Assembly (NCBI GenBank): GCA_009192285.1
Contig: WBVU01000010.1
Coordinates: 990,111 to 1,054,110 of the forward strand
Source: Morchella semilibera
Lineage: Eukaryota > Ascomycota > Pezizomycetes > Pezizales > Morchellaceae
Direction of reading: 5' to 3'
DNA length: 64,000 bases
Shown here: piece by piece, positions 23,932 to 35,541 of the stretch
Layout of the letters: every line of letters starts with the position of its first letter
How positions within the stretch are numbered: position 1 is the stretch's first letter
Position numbers and translations under genes: made by a program
Notes under the pieces: model-generated
What the model saw: only the letters and a program-made list of their open reading frames with translations
What the model was told of the DNA's origin: nothing
The model's database searches: none

Positions 23932-26310
23932 CTATTTCCCCTCCTCAGCCTCAGCCTCGGCCTCCAACTTGTCCTCAGCCTCGGCCTCCAACTCGGCCTC
24001 AAACTCGTCCAGCAGTCCCATGGCCTCCATCAGAAAGTCCTTCTTACTCCCTCCCTCTTCCGCCGCCGGCGGGGAATTTCCCTCCTCCTCCGCCGCCACC
24101 GCCACCGGGTCTTTTCCCTCCTCGGCCGGCGATGGTGGTGGTGGTGATGGTGTTGGTGGTGATGGTGGTGGTGCGCCCTCGCCCTTCTCGCTCTCGCTCC
24201 CGCTCCGGTCCACAAAGTACGGCTCCACCCGGCACCCCAACTTCGCCAGCCTGATAGCCTCGGCCGACCACGCCTGCCTCTCCGTCTCACTGCCGTCCCT
24301 AGCGACCACCATGCTCTTGACATCAACCCCACCGCGCTTGAACATGATCGACTTCTTCGGCTTATTGGCGTGCTCGATCTCGTTGTCCTCGAGCACCACG
24401 CTCACCATCTTCCCCGCGGGCCTACGGTCCCGGCCCATGGCCCGCGGGTCCGCGAGCTCGACCGCGAGCTGCCCGTGCAGCCACGACGCCACGCGCCCGC
24501 TGTACGTGATGTACTCCCTGGGGCGCGTGATGCGGTGGAGGATGTAGAGGTGGTTGACGCCGGGCGTCTGGATGCCGCGGCTGTAGAAGCAGCTCGTGAG
24601 CCACACCGTTGTTACGCGCTTGTCGCCGCCGGCGGCCTCTCTCTGGAGGCTGGCGCACACCGAGGGCGTCAGCAGCATGTCTGTGCGGCCGAGGGGGAGC
24701 TTGCCGGTTTCCCTGCCCGATTGCCACTTGACGGCGGTGAGGTAGCGGCACTTTATCCCCCGTTCGCGGAAGGCGAGCTTGAAGGCTTCAAGGTCGGATT
24801 CGGGGGCGATGCCTACTATGACGTTGGTCGGGTAGTTGTCGTGTTCGAGGAGCTTCATGACGATTGGGACGACAACGTCCGGTGGGTAGCCGGGCACGTG
24901 GAGCTTGTTGGGGACGACATCCTCGTCCTGGATTTCGTCCTGGACCTGGTCCCTGAGTTGCCCGTTCATTTCCGTTTGCAAAATGATGTCCTCTTTGCTG
25001 AGATGGCGCATGGGGGGAAGCGGGGCATCGCGCAGGGTGCCGGTGCGGATGTCGTAGGCAAGAATGTGGTGACGGAGGTGGTCGGGGACGTACGGGGTGA
25101 TCTTTTCGCGGTCGAGTTGAGGGTCCTCGACGGAGATCAGGGAGTTGCTTCGTGCCCTGCGGCGCCAATCCTCTCCGGCCCTAAAGGTGTTGGGCGACAT
25201 TTCCATGTTGAGTTCCGACGCCTGCAGCCAGTCGCGGTGGTGATGAATCAGGAAGCGCTTCACCTGCGTTGAGGACAGCGTCGAGCTGGGGAAGACTAGC
25301 TGCGGCTGCCGCGGCGCTACACCGCGCCTGTGTGCGTCGGCCAGGCGGCACTTGATGATATAGTCGAGGAGAATTTGCAGCGGCACCTGTCTTGGATTGA
25401 ACCGCTCCATCAACGACTCACGGTACCGCCCTTTCTTCAGCCGCGAGTAGTAAGCCATCTGAGTGACGGCCGCGTCCACCTCCTCCATCACAATCACCTT
25501 TAGATGGTTGAGGTCGATCATTGACCTCACGCTCTCCTGGTTGTCCGCTAATATGTCCAGTATAATCGTCGGCGGCGCCAGAATGATATGCGGGTGCGGG
25601 AATTCCTTCAACTTCTGGAGCTGCCCCAGCTCCGCGTTGACCCCACGCCGATACAGCAGCTGCACAAACGCATCCGGATTGCTCCTGACCTTTTCGCTAT
25701 CACTGTTCTGCAGCATGGTCAGGATCATGTTGTAGTAGTGTGCCCCGAGATCCACATTCGGGACCAGCACAAGCGCACTCGTCGTCGGCTGCGTTATACC
25801 AGACTCTAGCGTCTTTAGCGACCTCTCGAGCCCCAGCAGCCACGCCGCAATCGCAAACGACTTTCCGGTCCCCGGGAGACCCCGTACAGAGAGCGAGTAC
25901 CCGTACGTCAACGCCGACAATATCTTCTTCTGCACCGGCGTGGGCCTCACTGCGTTGGGGAAGGCACGAAGTAGCGTATCAGCCACCACAGGCCGCAACC
26001 CTACTCTCTCCCAGGGCCTTGTGCTGGGCCCGAAACTTGCGCGGCGGAGATCGAGTTCCTCTTCGTAGCTGAGTACTTTGTCTGATGTCTGACCGTCCAC
26101 CGATGCCGGCGGTGGAGTCATGGGGTTTGGGTATGCATACGCGGTGGCGGTGACATAGGAACGGCGTAAGGCGGGAAAGGTCCGGGTCTGGCGGTGGCGG
26201 GTGGGGAGGAAGGCGGTTATGGGAATAGAGGGGGAGCGAGAGAGAAGATGTGTACGGCACCGGGTGCAGATGTAGGATGAGCGTGCTGTGCGAGAGACTG
26301 TAGAGAGCAT
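23932..26310 (-). CDS. Divergent DEAD-box-like helicase, probably mitochondrial (single exon)
   Basis: A 792-residue intronless frame. The basic N terminus (MLSTVSRTARSSYICTRCRT) looks like a fungal mitochondrial presequence with the CxxC often found there. A Q-motif-like FPNAVRPTPVQKKIL precedes a P-loop GLPGTGKS (about residues 144-151). LVLVPN and IILAPPTIILD resemble motifs Ia and Ib; VIVMEEVDAAV takes the place of DEAD; the C-terminal half has NVIVGIAPESDLEAF, TDMLLTPSV, SRGIQTPGVNHLYILHR and YITYSGRVASW, matching helicase motifs IV-VI only loosely. The tail is Pro/Glu/Ala-rich low complexity. An in-frame GTG upstream would add four residues, but the first ATG is at 26310. I do not recognise the exact family; RNA remodelling in mitochondria is inference. 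A 300-residue frame on the other strand is a GC-driven shadow. Confidence 0.8.
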   Translation of the reverse strand: MLSTVSRTARSSYICTRCRTHLLSRSPSIPITAFLPTRHRQTRTFPALRRSYVTATAYAYPNPMTPPPASVDGQTSDKVLSYEEELDLRRASFGPSTRPWERVGLRPVVADTLLRAFPNAVRPTPVQKKILSALTYGYSLSVRGLPGTGKSFAIAAWLLGLERSLKTLESGITQPTTSALVLVPNVDLGAHYYNMILTMLQNSDSEKVRSNPDAFVQLLYRRGVNAELGQLQKLKEFPHPHIILAPPTIILDILADNQESVRSMIDLNHLKVIVMEEVDAAVTQMAYYSRLKKGRYRESLMERFNPRQVPLQILLDYIIKCRLADAHRRGVAPRQPQLVFPSSTLSSTQVKRFLIHHHRDWLQASELNMEMSPNTFRAGEDWRRRARSNSLISVEDPQLDREKITPYVPDHLRHHILAYDIRTGTLRDAPLPPMRHLSKEDIILQTEMNGQLRDQVQDEIQDEDVVPNKLHVPGYPPDVVVPIVMKLLEHDNYPTNVIVGIAPESDLEAFKLAFRERGIKCRYLTAVKWQSGRETGKLPLGRTDMLLTPSVCASLQREAAGGDKRVTTVWLTSCFYSRGIQTPGVNHLYILHRITRPREYITYSGRVASWLHGQLAVELADPRAMGRDRRPAGKMVSVVLEDNEIEHANKPKKSIMFKRGGVDVKSMVVARDGSETERQAWSAEAIRLAKLGCRVEPYFVDRSGSESEKGEGAPPPSPPTPSPPPPSPAEEGKDPVAVAAEEEGNSPPAAEEGGSKKDFLMEAMGLLDEFEAELEAEAEDKLEAEAEAEEGK

Positions 26311-28384
26311 CTTTATATGCACTGGGATCCCAATGAAGAGGAGGGGAAGAAAGTGTGAATTGAATTAGTTATTCTAGGTGCGTGTAAAGAGTATGTGAGA
26401 GAGAAATGATTGCTCCGGCCTATAGTTTGTAGCAATAGTAATAGTAGTATAGTAGTAGTCTCATATCATGTAGTGCGTTCAATTGAATTGAATTGATGGG
26501 AGAATCTCATGGTGTTGTTTCTCGACTTTTTTTTTTTTCTTTCTTTCTTTCCCACCCCCACTAACAACTTAAAAATTATGGGTGGGGAGGGAGGGTAATG
26601 GGGCGGGGCGGGTTACCCGTACGGTCGGTGTGGATTATGTCATACTTTACCGCTAGTCCACATATTATTATCAGCTTGATATAGGGTTTAGTAGCTGATT
26701 TGGCGTTTCATATGATATTTTTATCATGCCTTGTTGAATCTAACTTTTGGCTCAGTCTGATATTTTGATCGTATGATATCATGCGAGAAGTCTTATATAA
26801 TGATGATTTTACTTGCTGAAAAATCTAGGTGCGCAGGTAGGCCAGTATTCGTGCTTATTCTGAGTCTTTACTGCAGCTGTCCACCTACCTGCCGACCTGC
26901 CTGCTTGTCCGCCCCACCTGCCCGCCTACATGTTTACCCGCCCACCAGCTTGCCAGCTTGCCTGCTTGCCTGCTTGCCTGCTTGCCTACTTTCCTTGCTT
27001 ACTTGCCTACGCCTGCCGTACCTGCTTGATTCGCTGCCTGTTCACGATTAGCCCATTCCAGCGGGGTTGGGGGCGGGATAAAAGGAGGGGGCAGTGTAGG
27101 ATGGAAGGCATAGAGATGGTGTGTAGGGGTAAAGGTGCGGGAGGTGTAGAGACGGAAGGCATACTTGAGCGCTCGATTGGATGCTGGATTTGCTGCTTGA
27201 CTCCCCGATTAGCTCATATCCTGATTATGATAATGATGATTGATTGGAGAGGAGCGAACCGAGAGGGAGAGGTATCTGTATAGATGAGGCAGTAGAGACG
27301 AAGGTGTAGTGATGAAGGTGTAGAGATGAAGGTGTAGAGATGAAGGTGTAGAGGCGAGGGTGTAGGGAAGGTATAGAAGGAAGGGTGAACGTGATATATG
27401 TCCCCAACCCTAACCCTTATTTTTCCGTGAATGATTCACTCCAAATTAAAAGGACTCCTAATTGAACCTGATTGGGATCTGAATAGGCGGCAAATATCAA
27501 GGCCATCGCCCAACCAGGGTGATTCTACATCTAAAGCTAAGCTCATATTATGGTCAAATCATACCTCGGTCTCAAAATCAATCTGATATTTATACGGGCT
27601 GGCGGTAATGTAAATTATTAGTAGTAAATGAATTCCACCTCAAAACACAAGCATTTAATTAGTTTCCAGATTGATTATCCTCTATTATGGTGATTATGGG
27701 GTCTTCGTTTTTCGAAGGCTTTATGTCTGTTGCCATACGACACACTTCTAGGGTCAGACACGCATCTATTTTCTTTATTTCATCCATCTATAAAAATTGG
27801 GGCTTTACCCATAGACCGAATAACCAATTCACTACTCTTTTAGTAATCATATTACCTATTAAGGAAGTCCAAATCCCAACATCATCATTCATTACTCAGG
27901 TATTGATGTATGCAGTGTATGCAGATCTGCCTGTCAGACTACAGTACGTACTACGTTCTCTCTCCTCTCTCCACACACTATCACTCGGAGAGATTGGAAG
28001 AATCTTAATTGAATAGCAACGCAACACGGGTATCATAAACGAAAAGAAAAAGAAGAAAAAAACACAGCTTACTCCACTACCTCCTTTTTTTGTTCTTTTT
28101 TTTCTATCTTTTTTTCTCTTTTTTTTCTTTCTTCTATCCCTTCGTAAAGAGGGAAAATTTAAATAATGTAAAAAGAAACATCGACTTTAACAGGTACAGC
28201 ACAGGGGGGAAGTAATAAAAGAAAAATTAAAGGTGTAGTGTCCTCGGTGGGTATGAAATCAAGAGAATGTCAAAAAAGCAGGAAAGAAAAAAAGAATAAA
28301 CAGCACAGTTCTACAACATGAGATCCAAAAGAGGGAACAGAAGAAATAAATGAAACAACTGCTAACGTCTACTCCAGCCCCCAT
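26311..28384. other. Intergenic region
   Basis: Probably the helicase promoter (minus) at the left and the VIP1 3' UTR at the right. Contains a decayed CTTGCCTG/CCTGCCTG tandem at about 26885-27020, a GATGAAGGTGTAGA tandem at about 27295-27355, one TATCACTCGG at 27979 and T-rich tracts near 28085-28130. The CTTGCCTG repeat gives a Leu/Ala/Cys-rich frame that I do not regard as a gene. Confidence 0.5.
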
Positions 28385-31300
28385 CTAAGCAGCCATCATC
28401 ATCACACCAGACTCGTCCACTTCAGTCTCAACCTCAGCATCCATTCCTGCCCCCTCATCCTCATACTCCATCTCGACGGCCTCATCAATAGTCTCTTTAG
28501 CTACCGCCCCTCGGAAAGCATCATCCCTCTCATCATTTCCGCTGATGCCGTTCTTCGCGCCGCCGTTACGCTTCATACTCGCCTCGCCGAGGTTGATGGG
28601 GATAAACTTGCTGGGCAGCTTGACGCGGTGGAACTTTTCCCTCAACGTCTCGACAACGTATTTCCAGTCGAGATGACTGGTGAGACTCTTTCTCGGTGCG
28701 CAACCGATACAGTGCTTCGAGTCAAGGCTCATGTAGAGCGGGTCGTTGCTGTGGCAGCCGGGGGAGATAGAGACACGGATGCTGTAGCTGGAAACGTTCG
28801 GGTCATCGGGGTTCTCGCCGGGCTCTGTCTTGGTCTCGGACTCGTAGAGCTCGAAGCAGATCTGGGTCAAGTAGTCCAGCTCTGGGATGGTATTCCTTGC
28901 CATCTTTGTGGGGAGGCCGCCTTCGATGATGCAGTTGAGAAGAGTATATATGTGGGATTCTGCCCCGTGTTAGTGACCCATTATCCTGCTGACGACATAA
29001 AATGGGGACTGTACCTTTGGTGAAGTAGATAAAAGACTTTGCGTTCTCTGCCGCCTGGACATTCTCCAGATCCTTCACAATCTGCTTCAGCAGCGGAAGA
29101 CTGGTCAAGAGCCCAATCTCCAGTTTCTCTTCATCCCCGATACCGTACTCCTGGGGGGACACAAAGTCAAAAAGCGCTTTAGCGAGCCTGTAAAGCTCTC
29201 TCAGCTTTGAGAGCCTTGTGTCGCTCTTTGCCTTTACTTCTTCTCTGGTGGTGGCATAGCTCCTCCCTGCCTCCTCCTCGGGTACAATTACAGGTCTCAG
29301 GCCTGTGCCGAGCAAACTCCTGCGTCTCAGAGCACCACCGAGTCTTTCTCTCTTGCTTGTGGACACTGGGGGCATAGTTCTCTGCTCATCCACACTCAGG
29401 GTGAGTGAGCTCTTACGACCGTCATCCTCATCAATGATAGCGAACTCAGAGCTCTCGGCCTCAAGTATAACATCACTCGGCATAAAGATTGCCTCCAGGA
29501 ACTGACGATTATGGAGTGCGTCGTACTTCATAGTATCATAGAGCTCTGAGATCTTGCTAGGGTCAACCTTTTCAGGGTCACAAAACTCCGCAAACAATTT
29601 CTCCCAACGCTCTTTGAACAGCTCGGGGTCTTCGCCACAACACCAACGGGGTTGGATAGTTGCCGAGGCCGCAAGGGTATCTCTTCCAGCGGCGGCTGGA
29701 TCAGAAGATCCAAAGAGGCGTGAATAGTTCTGGATCATGACACGGCGGTGAAATTTCATGAGCGAAACCACTTGCTGGAGGACGACCGCAGGCTCGGGCA
29801 TATTCTCCTTGGGCCAGGTGAATTGCGGGGGAGGCTTGGATCCATGACGGAGAAGCGACTTCAACTCTTTCTTGACCTACGACCCAACCAAACTCCCGTT
29901 AGAATTGGAGAGAAACCTTGATTTTCAAAGGAGACAGCATACCCTATCCATATCATCCTTTGCTGCATTCGAGTCGTCGAGCAAATCTTTCCTGACACGA
30001 ACAAAATTATCCGGAACTTTCTGATCCAGGAAGCTCGCCGTCCAAATTTGCGCTATGTCAATTATTAGAGCCCGTCCACCCGCTGTCACTGTCATCTTTC
30101 ATTTAGGGAAACATACCACTAGTGGAAACTCGTCTCTCCGAGCTTGTAAACACACGAACATCATCTAGTGCCTCTTTGTTCATCAATAGAAGATCCTTGC
30201 GATAGCTCTCCCCAAGGTCTTGACTTTGATACCTCGCGCTGTGCGTAGGTTCACCTCCCCACTTAATAATTAGTTGCAGCTTCTCCACTGTCGGCTTCTG
30301 CCCCTCAGGATCGTTAGAGCTTGAACTCGAAACCCTCGTAAGATTGTCGCATTCACTGCTGTCTGGAAAAGTTCCGTTGATACCCGACTTATTCTCAGAA
30401 GCTTTTCCTTTACCTTTATCCTTCTTTTTGCCATCTTTCAAGAATAGTGGCTTGATTTGCACCTTTGTACCAGCAAACCCAACTTTTCTATCTAGCGCAT
30501 TCTTAAGGACAGCAAGTTTCTCCATATCTTCTGTCTTACCCTCTATGGCGATTCGGGTAGCTTCGATAACATCCTGGAGACCCTCTTCAATGAGCATTAC
30601 CTCTTCTGTGTGGCCCTTGAGAAGATCCACAAATGGTTTAGAATGAAATGTGAACTTGAATTTTTGTTTGGGCGTTCGGTCTGCATGTCTTAGAACAGCT
30701 ACCATTCCCTTCAGCTTCCAACTATGTTTTGGAGCCACAGGGAGGGCTTTTTCACGGTCTTCCTCGGTCATGTTCTCGAGGGCCACAACTACTGGAGTAG
30801 GCGCGGCAGCTGTAACTTCTGGAGTGGGTACCTGACCAGGAGTAGGATTTGTTGATGCGGAGGCAAGAGGTTGCTGTTGGTGGTGGTTTGACAACCTTGA
30901 AGCTGAGGGTGAGCGGGATAGGAGGCTTTGGAGGGTTGATCTGCGGTTCATATCACTCTTTTTCCCACCACTTCCACGACGGCTAGGGCTTCTCTCTGCT
31001 GTTGCAACAGCTGTCGCCATAGCTCCTGACTCTTTTAAACTATCTTTGAGTGTTTTATCTTGCATAGCTTTAATAAATATCTGACGAAGGATAGTCGAGC
31101 AGTTGTAGTAGTAGTCGTTATTATCCTTAACGAAGCTCCATCCATTGACATCGATAACATAGCTCTTACCATGCACCCTCAACAGGTCGAATCCGCAGAC
31201 GGCTTGTCCGAAGGTTTCGCAAATCCTCGTAGCCATTCCAGCCTCCTCCTTGGAGAGCTTGGTAACGAAGCGGATCTCCTTTCCGTATGTGTTTCTCCTC

Positions 31301-33789
31301 ACCAAGCCATCCACAACTGGACTCTTCCGCGTCTCTGCATGGCAGTACTCTGAGCCAACAGTATACGCCTTTACATCCTCGCTGTTGTCAACGTCCATGA
31401 ACTGCTCATAGATGAAGCTGCCCATCTTTCTAGGCTCGTTCATATTTGGATCGTACTCGCTGCTCTTGTTGCCGACCTTTCGGAAGAGCCTACGGCCTCC
31501 CTTACCATCCGCAAAATAGATATGAATGTTATGATCCTCACCATTCACTGGTTTCTCCACGTAGGGCTTCTTCAAAGTCTTTCCGTCCACCGTGAGGGTC
31601 TGTCCGTCTTCAGATAACTCTACCTTTTGGGGCATTTTCCATTCGCCTTGTGGGGGGACTTTGATGCTTGTTTTTAGCTCCATGTGATATGCAAGGTCGT
31701 TTGTAAGGTATGGACCGCCGTCTCTGGAAACCTCAAGACGTTTCGGGGTGGGAACCTTTATAGAGTCAAGAATTCGAAGCACCAGACGGCGATCCCAAAG
31801 GATCTTCTGCATACGCAGGTCATTGACGCAGAATGGCCGCCGAAGAGTCACGTACGAGATGGCCTTGTCGAGCGGGAAGCCCGATGAGAAGAATGAGATT
31901 AAGAAATCACTATTGGATGAGAAAGAGCCCTACCCCCCCACGAGATGGGGGGGAAAAATAAATAGTTAGTTAAACGCTGCTCCCTGGTTCAACAGGTGTA
32001 ACCCAAGAACCTCAAACTTGGGACCCAAACGACCCAACAACCCAATTAAGATGTGAATATGACAGACAAGCAACATGAGCAGGAGAAAAAAGGAAAAAAA
32101 GAATATTACAAATACCACGGGGTTTGCCAAGAAAGGAAATATAAGCTGAAGATCACCGGGGATAGAAACATGAAATAACCGCCAGAGATCAGAGGACCAC
32201 AAAACTGTCGTTCGCTCGATTTTAATGGCTGTATTCTTTTACCCTTTCTTTTTCTGACTTTCGGTTCACATGAAATGATAGCTGGCGCATCTAAGAAAAT
32301 ACATGTAGGTCCCCGCCATGTGTGTGGGGGAAAATAGCAAACGAAAAAATAGCCGAGATGAGTAAGAAATAGTAGGGAGAAATAGGGATGAGATATATAA
32401 GGAAAGTGCCCACATACCAGGTAGGCCAATTTTCAACGGCTTGAGTGATAGTCTGATGTTAGCATCGTGTGCTCTTATTCCCGATATGAAACCCAGGGCT
32501 TAATCCTATCGCAACAGGGTGTTTCCGGAACAAAAAAAATCGATGAACAATTCCAGCGTGGGGGACTTGGACATGATGCCCACGTGCTCACCATTGAGGA
32601 TGCGATTCATGGATGCGACAGGAAGTGGAAAGGTTTCTTACACAGGGGAAGAACCGTGCACAATTTCGGGTGGGGTACTCTAGGGAAGGATAACAAAACA
32701 GGACTGACCTTCATCAAGAATAACTTTATCCCCAAATATCACAGTCTCAAACTCTCCGTTTTCAATAAGCTTGTTCAAGATTGTTCTGCACGGCTTGCTC
32801 CTGGCTTTCGCATCCAATGCACAAACGCCAATTCGACCTACAACCTTCTTCTTCTCCGGTAGCCCTTCAGTAACATTAGTGGTACTGCTGCTCATTGACG
32901 ACCTTTTCGTACTCATCCCAGCACCCGACAGCGGTGATGTCTGTTGCTGTTGCTGTTGTGCCGCTGGTGGGGACGGAGAGGCCTGGACAGGTACGACGCC
33001 TTCAGGACGAGACATGGTGGACCTGGATCTCGATCTATGATGTTGCTGCTGTTGTTGTGGTATTGGTATCTGATGATAAGGATACTGTTGTTGTTGTAGT
33101 TGAGCAGAAGCAAGTTGAGATTGGATCTGCAGTCCCATGCCGTCACTAGTGGATGTATGGTTTGTATTTGGGTGAGAGCTCACGTGGACGGGAGAGGTGG
33201 CGGTGGTGGCAATGAACAGGCTAGCAATGGAGTCCCTTCTGCGATTGAGTACTACTTCGCCTTGAAAGGCTTCGGATACATTAGAGTTCGTTAGGCATAA
33301 TGTGTTCGGGGAGCTAATTGATGGAAGATTCAAGACAGATGACGGTCTTGATACGCTCGTGTCACTCCCGGAACCAATGCTAAATATACCACCACTAGCG
33401 TGTTCCGAGGGACTGAACGACGACCTCTTGTTCCCGCCGATGCTTGCAAACGAACCGGGGCTGAAATTAGACATTGAAGATGATGAGGCCATGGATTTCT
33501 GCACTGCCGCTCCAGCTGCCTGAGTAGAAATAGTTGCAGAGGCAGTTGAAAGGTCAGTAGTGGGCACAGATGAGCCCAGGGGGATGGAACGGGAAGCTGG
33601 AGACGGCCGCAAAAAACTGCTCGAAAAGGTGCTTGTTGATGACGACAAGGGGAAGTACGAAGAGTTCAGGAATGCTGATGTTGAGGAAGACAGCAGACCA
33701 TCCTCTCCTCTATAGTTTCTTCGAGAGGTACTCGGGGTGGGGATTGGGGGAGTTGGTACTGCCATTGTGGGCATATTCTGGGAATTCAT
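28385..33789 (-). CDS. VIP1: Inositol hexakisphosphate/diphosphoinositol kinase VIP1/Asp1 (PPIP5K, 6 exons)
   Basis: PPIP5Ks make 1-IP7 and IP8 with an ATP-grasp kinase domain and remove the same phosphate with a histidine-acid-phosphatase domain; in fungi they control phosphate signalling, polarity and microtubules. Inferred exons (minus): 33789-32709, 32439-32418, 31909-30117, 30052-29943, 29876-29015 and 28959-28385; all phases close, giving 1480 residues. A roughly 330-residue Ser/Gln-rich N-terminal region precedes the kinase start [20 protein letters not shown] and FGDKVILDE. Exon 2 is a 22-nt microexon supplying VENWPTC, joined to [17 protein letters not shown]. Then [20 protein letters not shown], the ATP-grasp region with [13 protein letters not shown] and [14 protein letters not shown], and the phosphatase motif [11 protein letters not shown] (about residue 785). 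C-terminal exons carry [12 protein letters not shown] and an acidic tail. Introns 1 (269 nt) and 2 (508 nt) are unusually long for this window. Confidence 0.95.
32418..32439 (-). other. 22-nt microexon of VIP1
   Basis: On the minus strand, actcaag precedes CCGTTGAAAATTGG..., which ends ACCTG before gtatgtgg. With the flanking exons (phase 1 in, phase 2 out) it encodes VENWPTC, matching the conserved kinase-domain sequence; no other place in the 777-nt gap supplies these residues. Confidence 0.85.
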
Positions 33790-35239
33790 TGTTCTAGTGT
33801 CGAATCTCCTCTATTCATTAATTCTTGTCCTCTATCTTTCTTTCTTCCTTTCTTTTTTTTTTATCCTTTTCTATCGTTGTTTTCCCCTTTAGCTTGACCT
33901 CGCTGGCAGAGTCGGTGAGCAACGATTTGCTCAAAATGCTGCCCCTCGTCGATCACAGGACCGTCAGCTACGAGAATCTGTAAAATACATGGCCGGCACA
34001 CACACATCTCGGGTATGAGGTAGTTCCAAAAAAAAATAACAATAAAGGAAAAAAAATACAGGCTATGTGAGAAGATGATGATGAAGACAACTATGCTGTT
34101 CTGCAGAAACTTACGTCTTCCGTTTCTCTCTCTCAGTGCAAAAGTCTTGGGTGCAGGTCTTGGACGACGACGACGTTGCTCCTCTGAGCAGTATGCAAGT
34201 TTTTTTTTCTTTCTCTTTCAACCGTTTTTTTCCTTTCCTGTTTCGTAGAAGCAGCGGCGAAGTCAAATAAACGGAATGACCTGCCGATGTCCTGATGAAA
34301 AAAATAGTCAAAATAAAGCAGCAAAACGAGAAGTATGTAGCAGAGCAGTCTCAGAGATACGGTTGTTTTTCACACAGTCCTGAAGCTGAGAGGAGCTCCA
34401 CCGGTCGTTGTTCGTTGCGTTGGCTGGCCTGTTGCAGCTTAGCGTGAAGAAACTGTATCCAGCCAAACAGCAGCCCCCTGCTGTTGATCCGCGGTCCTGG
34501 GCTTTTCTCAGACCCTGCTTTGGAAAACCTGAAGGTCCAGGGAAACAACTCATCGACACCTTTCACGAGCTTTTAAAGCATTTGGCCAACGAAAATCTCA
34601 ATATAAACTGTGTTGCTGGCCGGAAAAAAGCGAAATACGCATGTCTCTGCGCGACCCTAGAAAAAACCGCATTCCTTGGCTGCATGGAGAGACTTTGATA
34701 CATAGAGTGACTAAGCTTTTTCGATGACGTGCACCTATAGGGGCGGTCTCGTGCCTTACCACCGCTGTGGGGGACGCCAGCGAGTGGTGGAAACAATGAT
34801 TCGCAGTTTACAGAGCTCCACCAGGTAGCGTCGTGATAATCCAATTGTATCGAAAAAAGGACCTGGGTAATCAAGGTGTGCTGGGTTGGGTTGCACGTTG
34901 GGTTAAGGTTTTTGATATCTATTTAGGAAAAGTGAAGTTGAGATAGTATGATTCGGGAACAGAGGATGAGAGGCTGAAGTAACACCCTACCTTCTGGTCG
35001 GCCGAAAAATGCACTAAACCTACACGTAAGTATATCAAAAAACCAAAATATACGACGTACCATGTATCGTCATCTTCAACAAAAAAGCTTCATAAACGAA
35101 CAAGACAAGAATACTATTTCGACCAGCACCCAAATTCTCTAGCGGGTAAAGTTAACAGCTCAATTGTCTTTAAGGCTTAAATGAATTGAGCGGCGAGCCT
35201 GTATACGTATCCCCATTATCCAGCCGTTCTCATGGCATG

Positions 35240-35311
35240 TACTTAGGCGTTCAGTAAAAGGTCGTGAAAAATTGCCCCAGTTTTCACGACCTTTTACTAA
35301 ACGCCTAAGTA
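35240..35311. mobile_element. Short MITE-like palindromic element, 72 bp
   Basis: The arms are inverted repeats of about 31 nt: left TACTTAGGCGTTCAGTAAAA then ggtcgtgaaaa; right ttttcacgacc then TTTTACTAAACGCCTAAGTA, with one mismatch and a loop of about 10 nt. The ends are TA, as in the 8323 element, and the TIRs share AGGC(G/T)TTTAGT. Non-coding. Confidence 0.75.
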
Positions 35312-35406
35312 GTGTAGGAAGACAATTTGAAATACGGTTGATACATAAGGAAGGGAGAAAAGTCAATTAACTTACGAATCATGAGGTCTCACTCATGCCA
35401 AGCTCC

Positions 35407-35473
35407 GTAATAAGGCTTAAGAGGCTAGACTTATATAGTTGCCTTAGCGGGCTAAAACCCGGTGCCTTATTAC
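35407..35473. repeat. Short inverted repeat, 67 bp
   Basis: GTAATAAGGC at 35407-35416 and GCCTTATTAC at 35464-35473 form a perfect 10-bp terminal inverted repeat around an unpaired centre of 47 nt. It lies about 100 bp from the 35240 element. It may be a small non-autonomous element or chance. Confidence 0.45.
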
Positions 35474-35480
35474 AGATCTT

Positions 35481-35541
35481 GACCCAATAGTTCCATTATA
35501 TTGGTTCCTTAAAGGGGGGGGAAAAAGTTAGTCCTCCATAA
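35481..35541. repeat. Dispersed repeat, copy B
   Basis: GACCCAATAGTT, ATTATATTGG, CCTTAAAGG, a G-run and AAAAAGTTAGTCC occur in the same order as in the copy at 10391-10447, with a shorter relative at 17007-17040. Class unknown. Confidence 0.6.

Noticed and set aside
24370-25272. 300-residue plus-strand open frame opposite the helicase gene
   Set aside because: It lies wholly antisense to the conserved helicase motifs, has GC-driven Val/Gly/Asp-rich composition and no family resemblance; a codon-bias shadow.
26885-27020. CTTGCCTG repeat coding a Cys/Leu/Ala-rich peptide
   Set aside because: Simple-sequence repeat; the frame has no other support.
27398-27420. CCCTAACCCTTAT as telomeric repeat
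   Set aside because: At most two imperfect units, internal to the window; no array.
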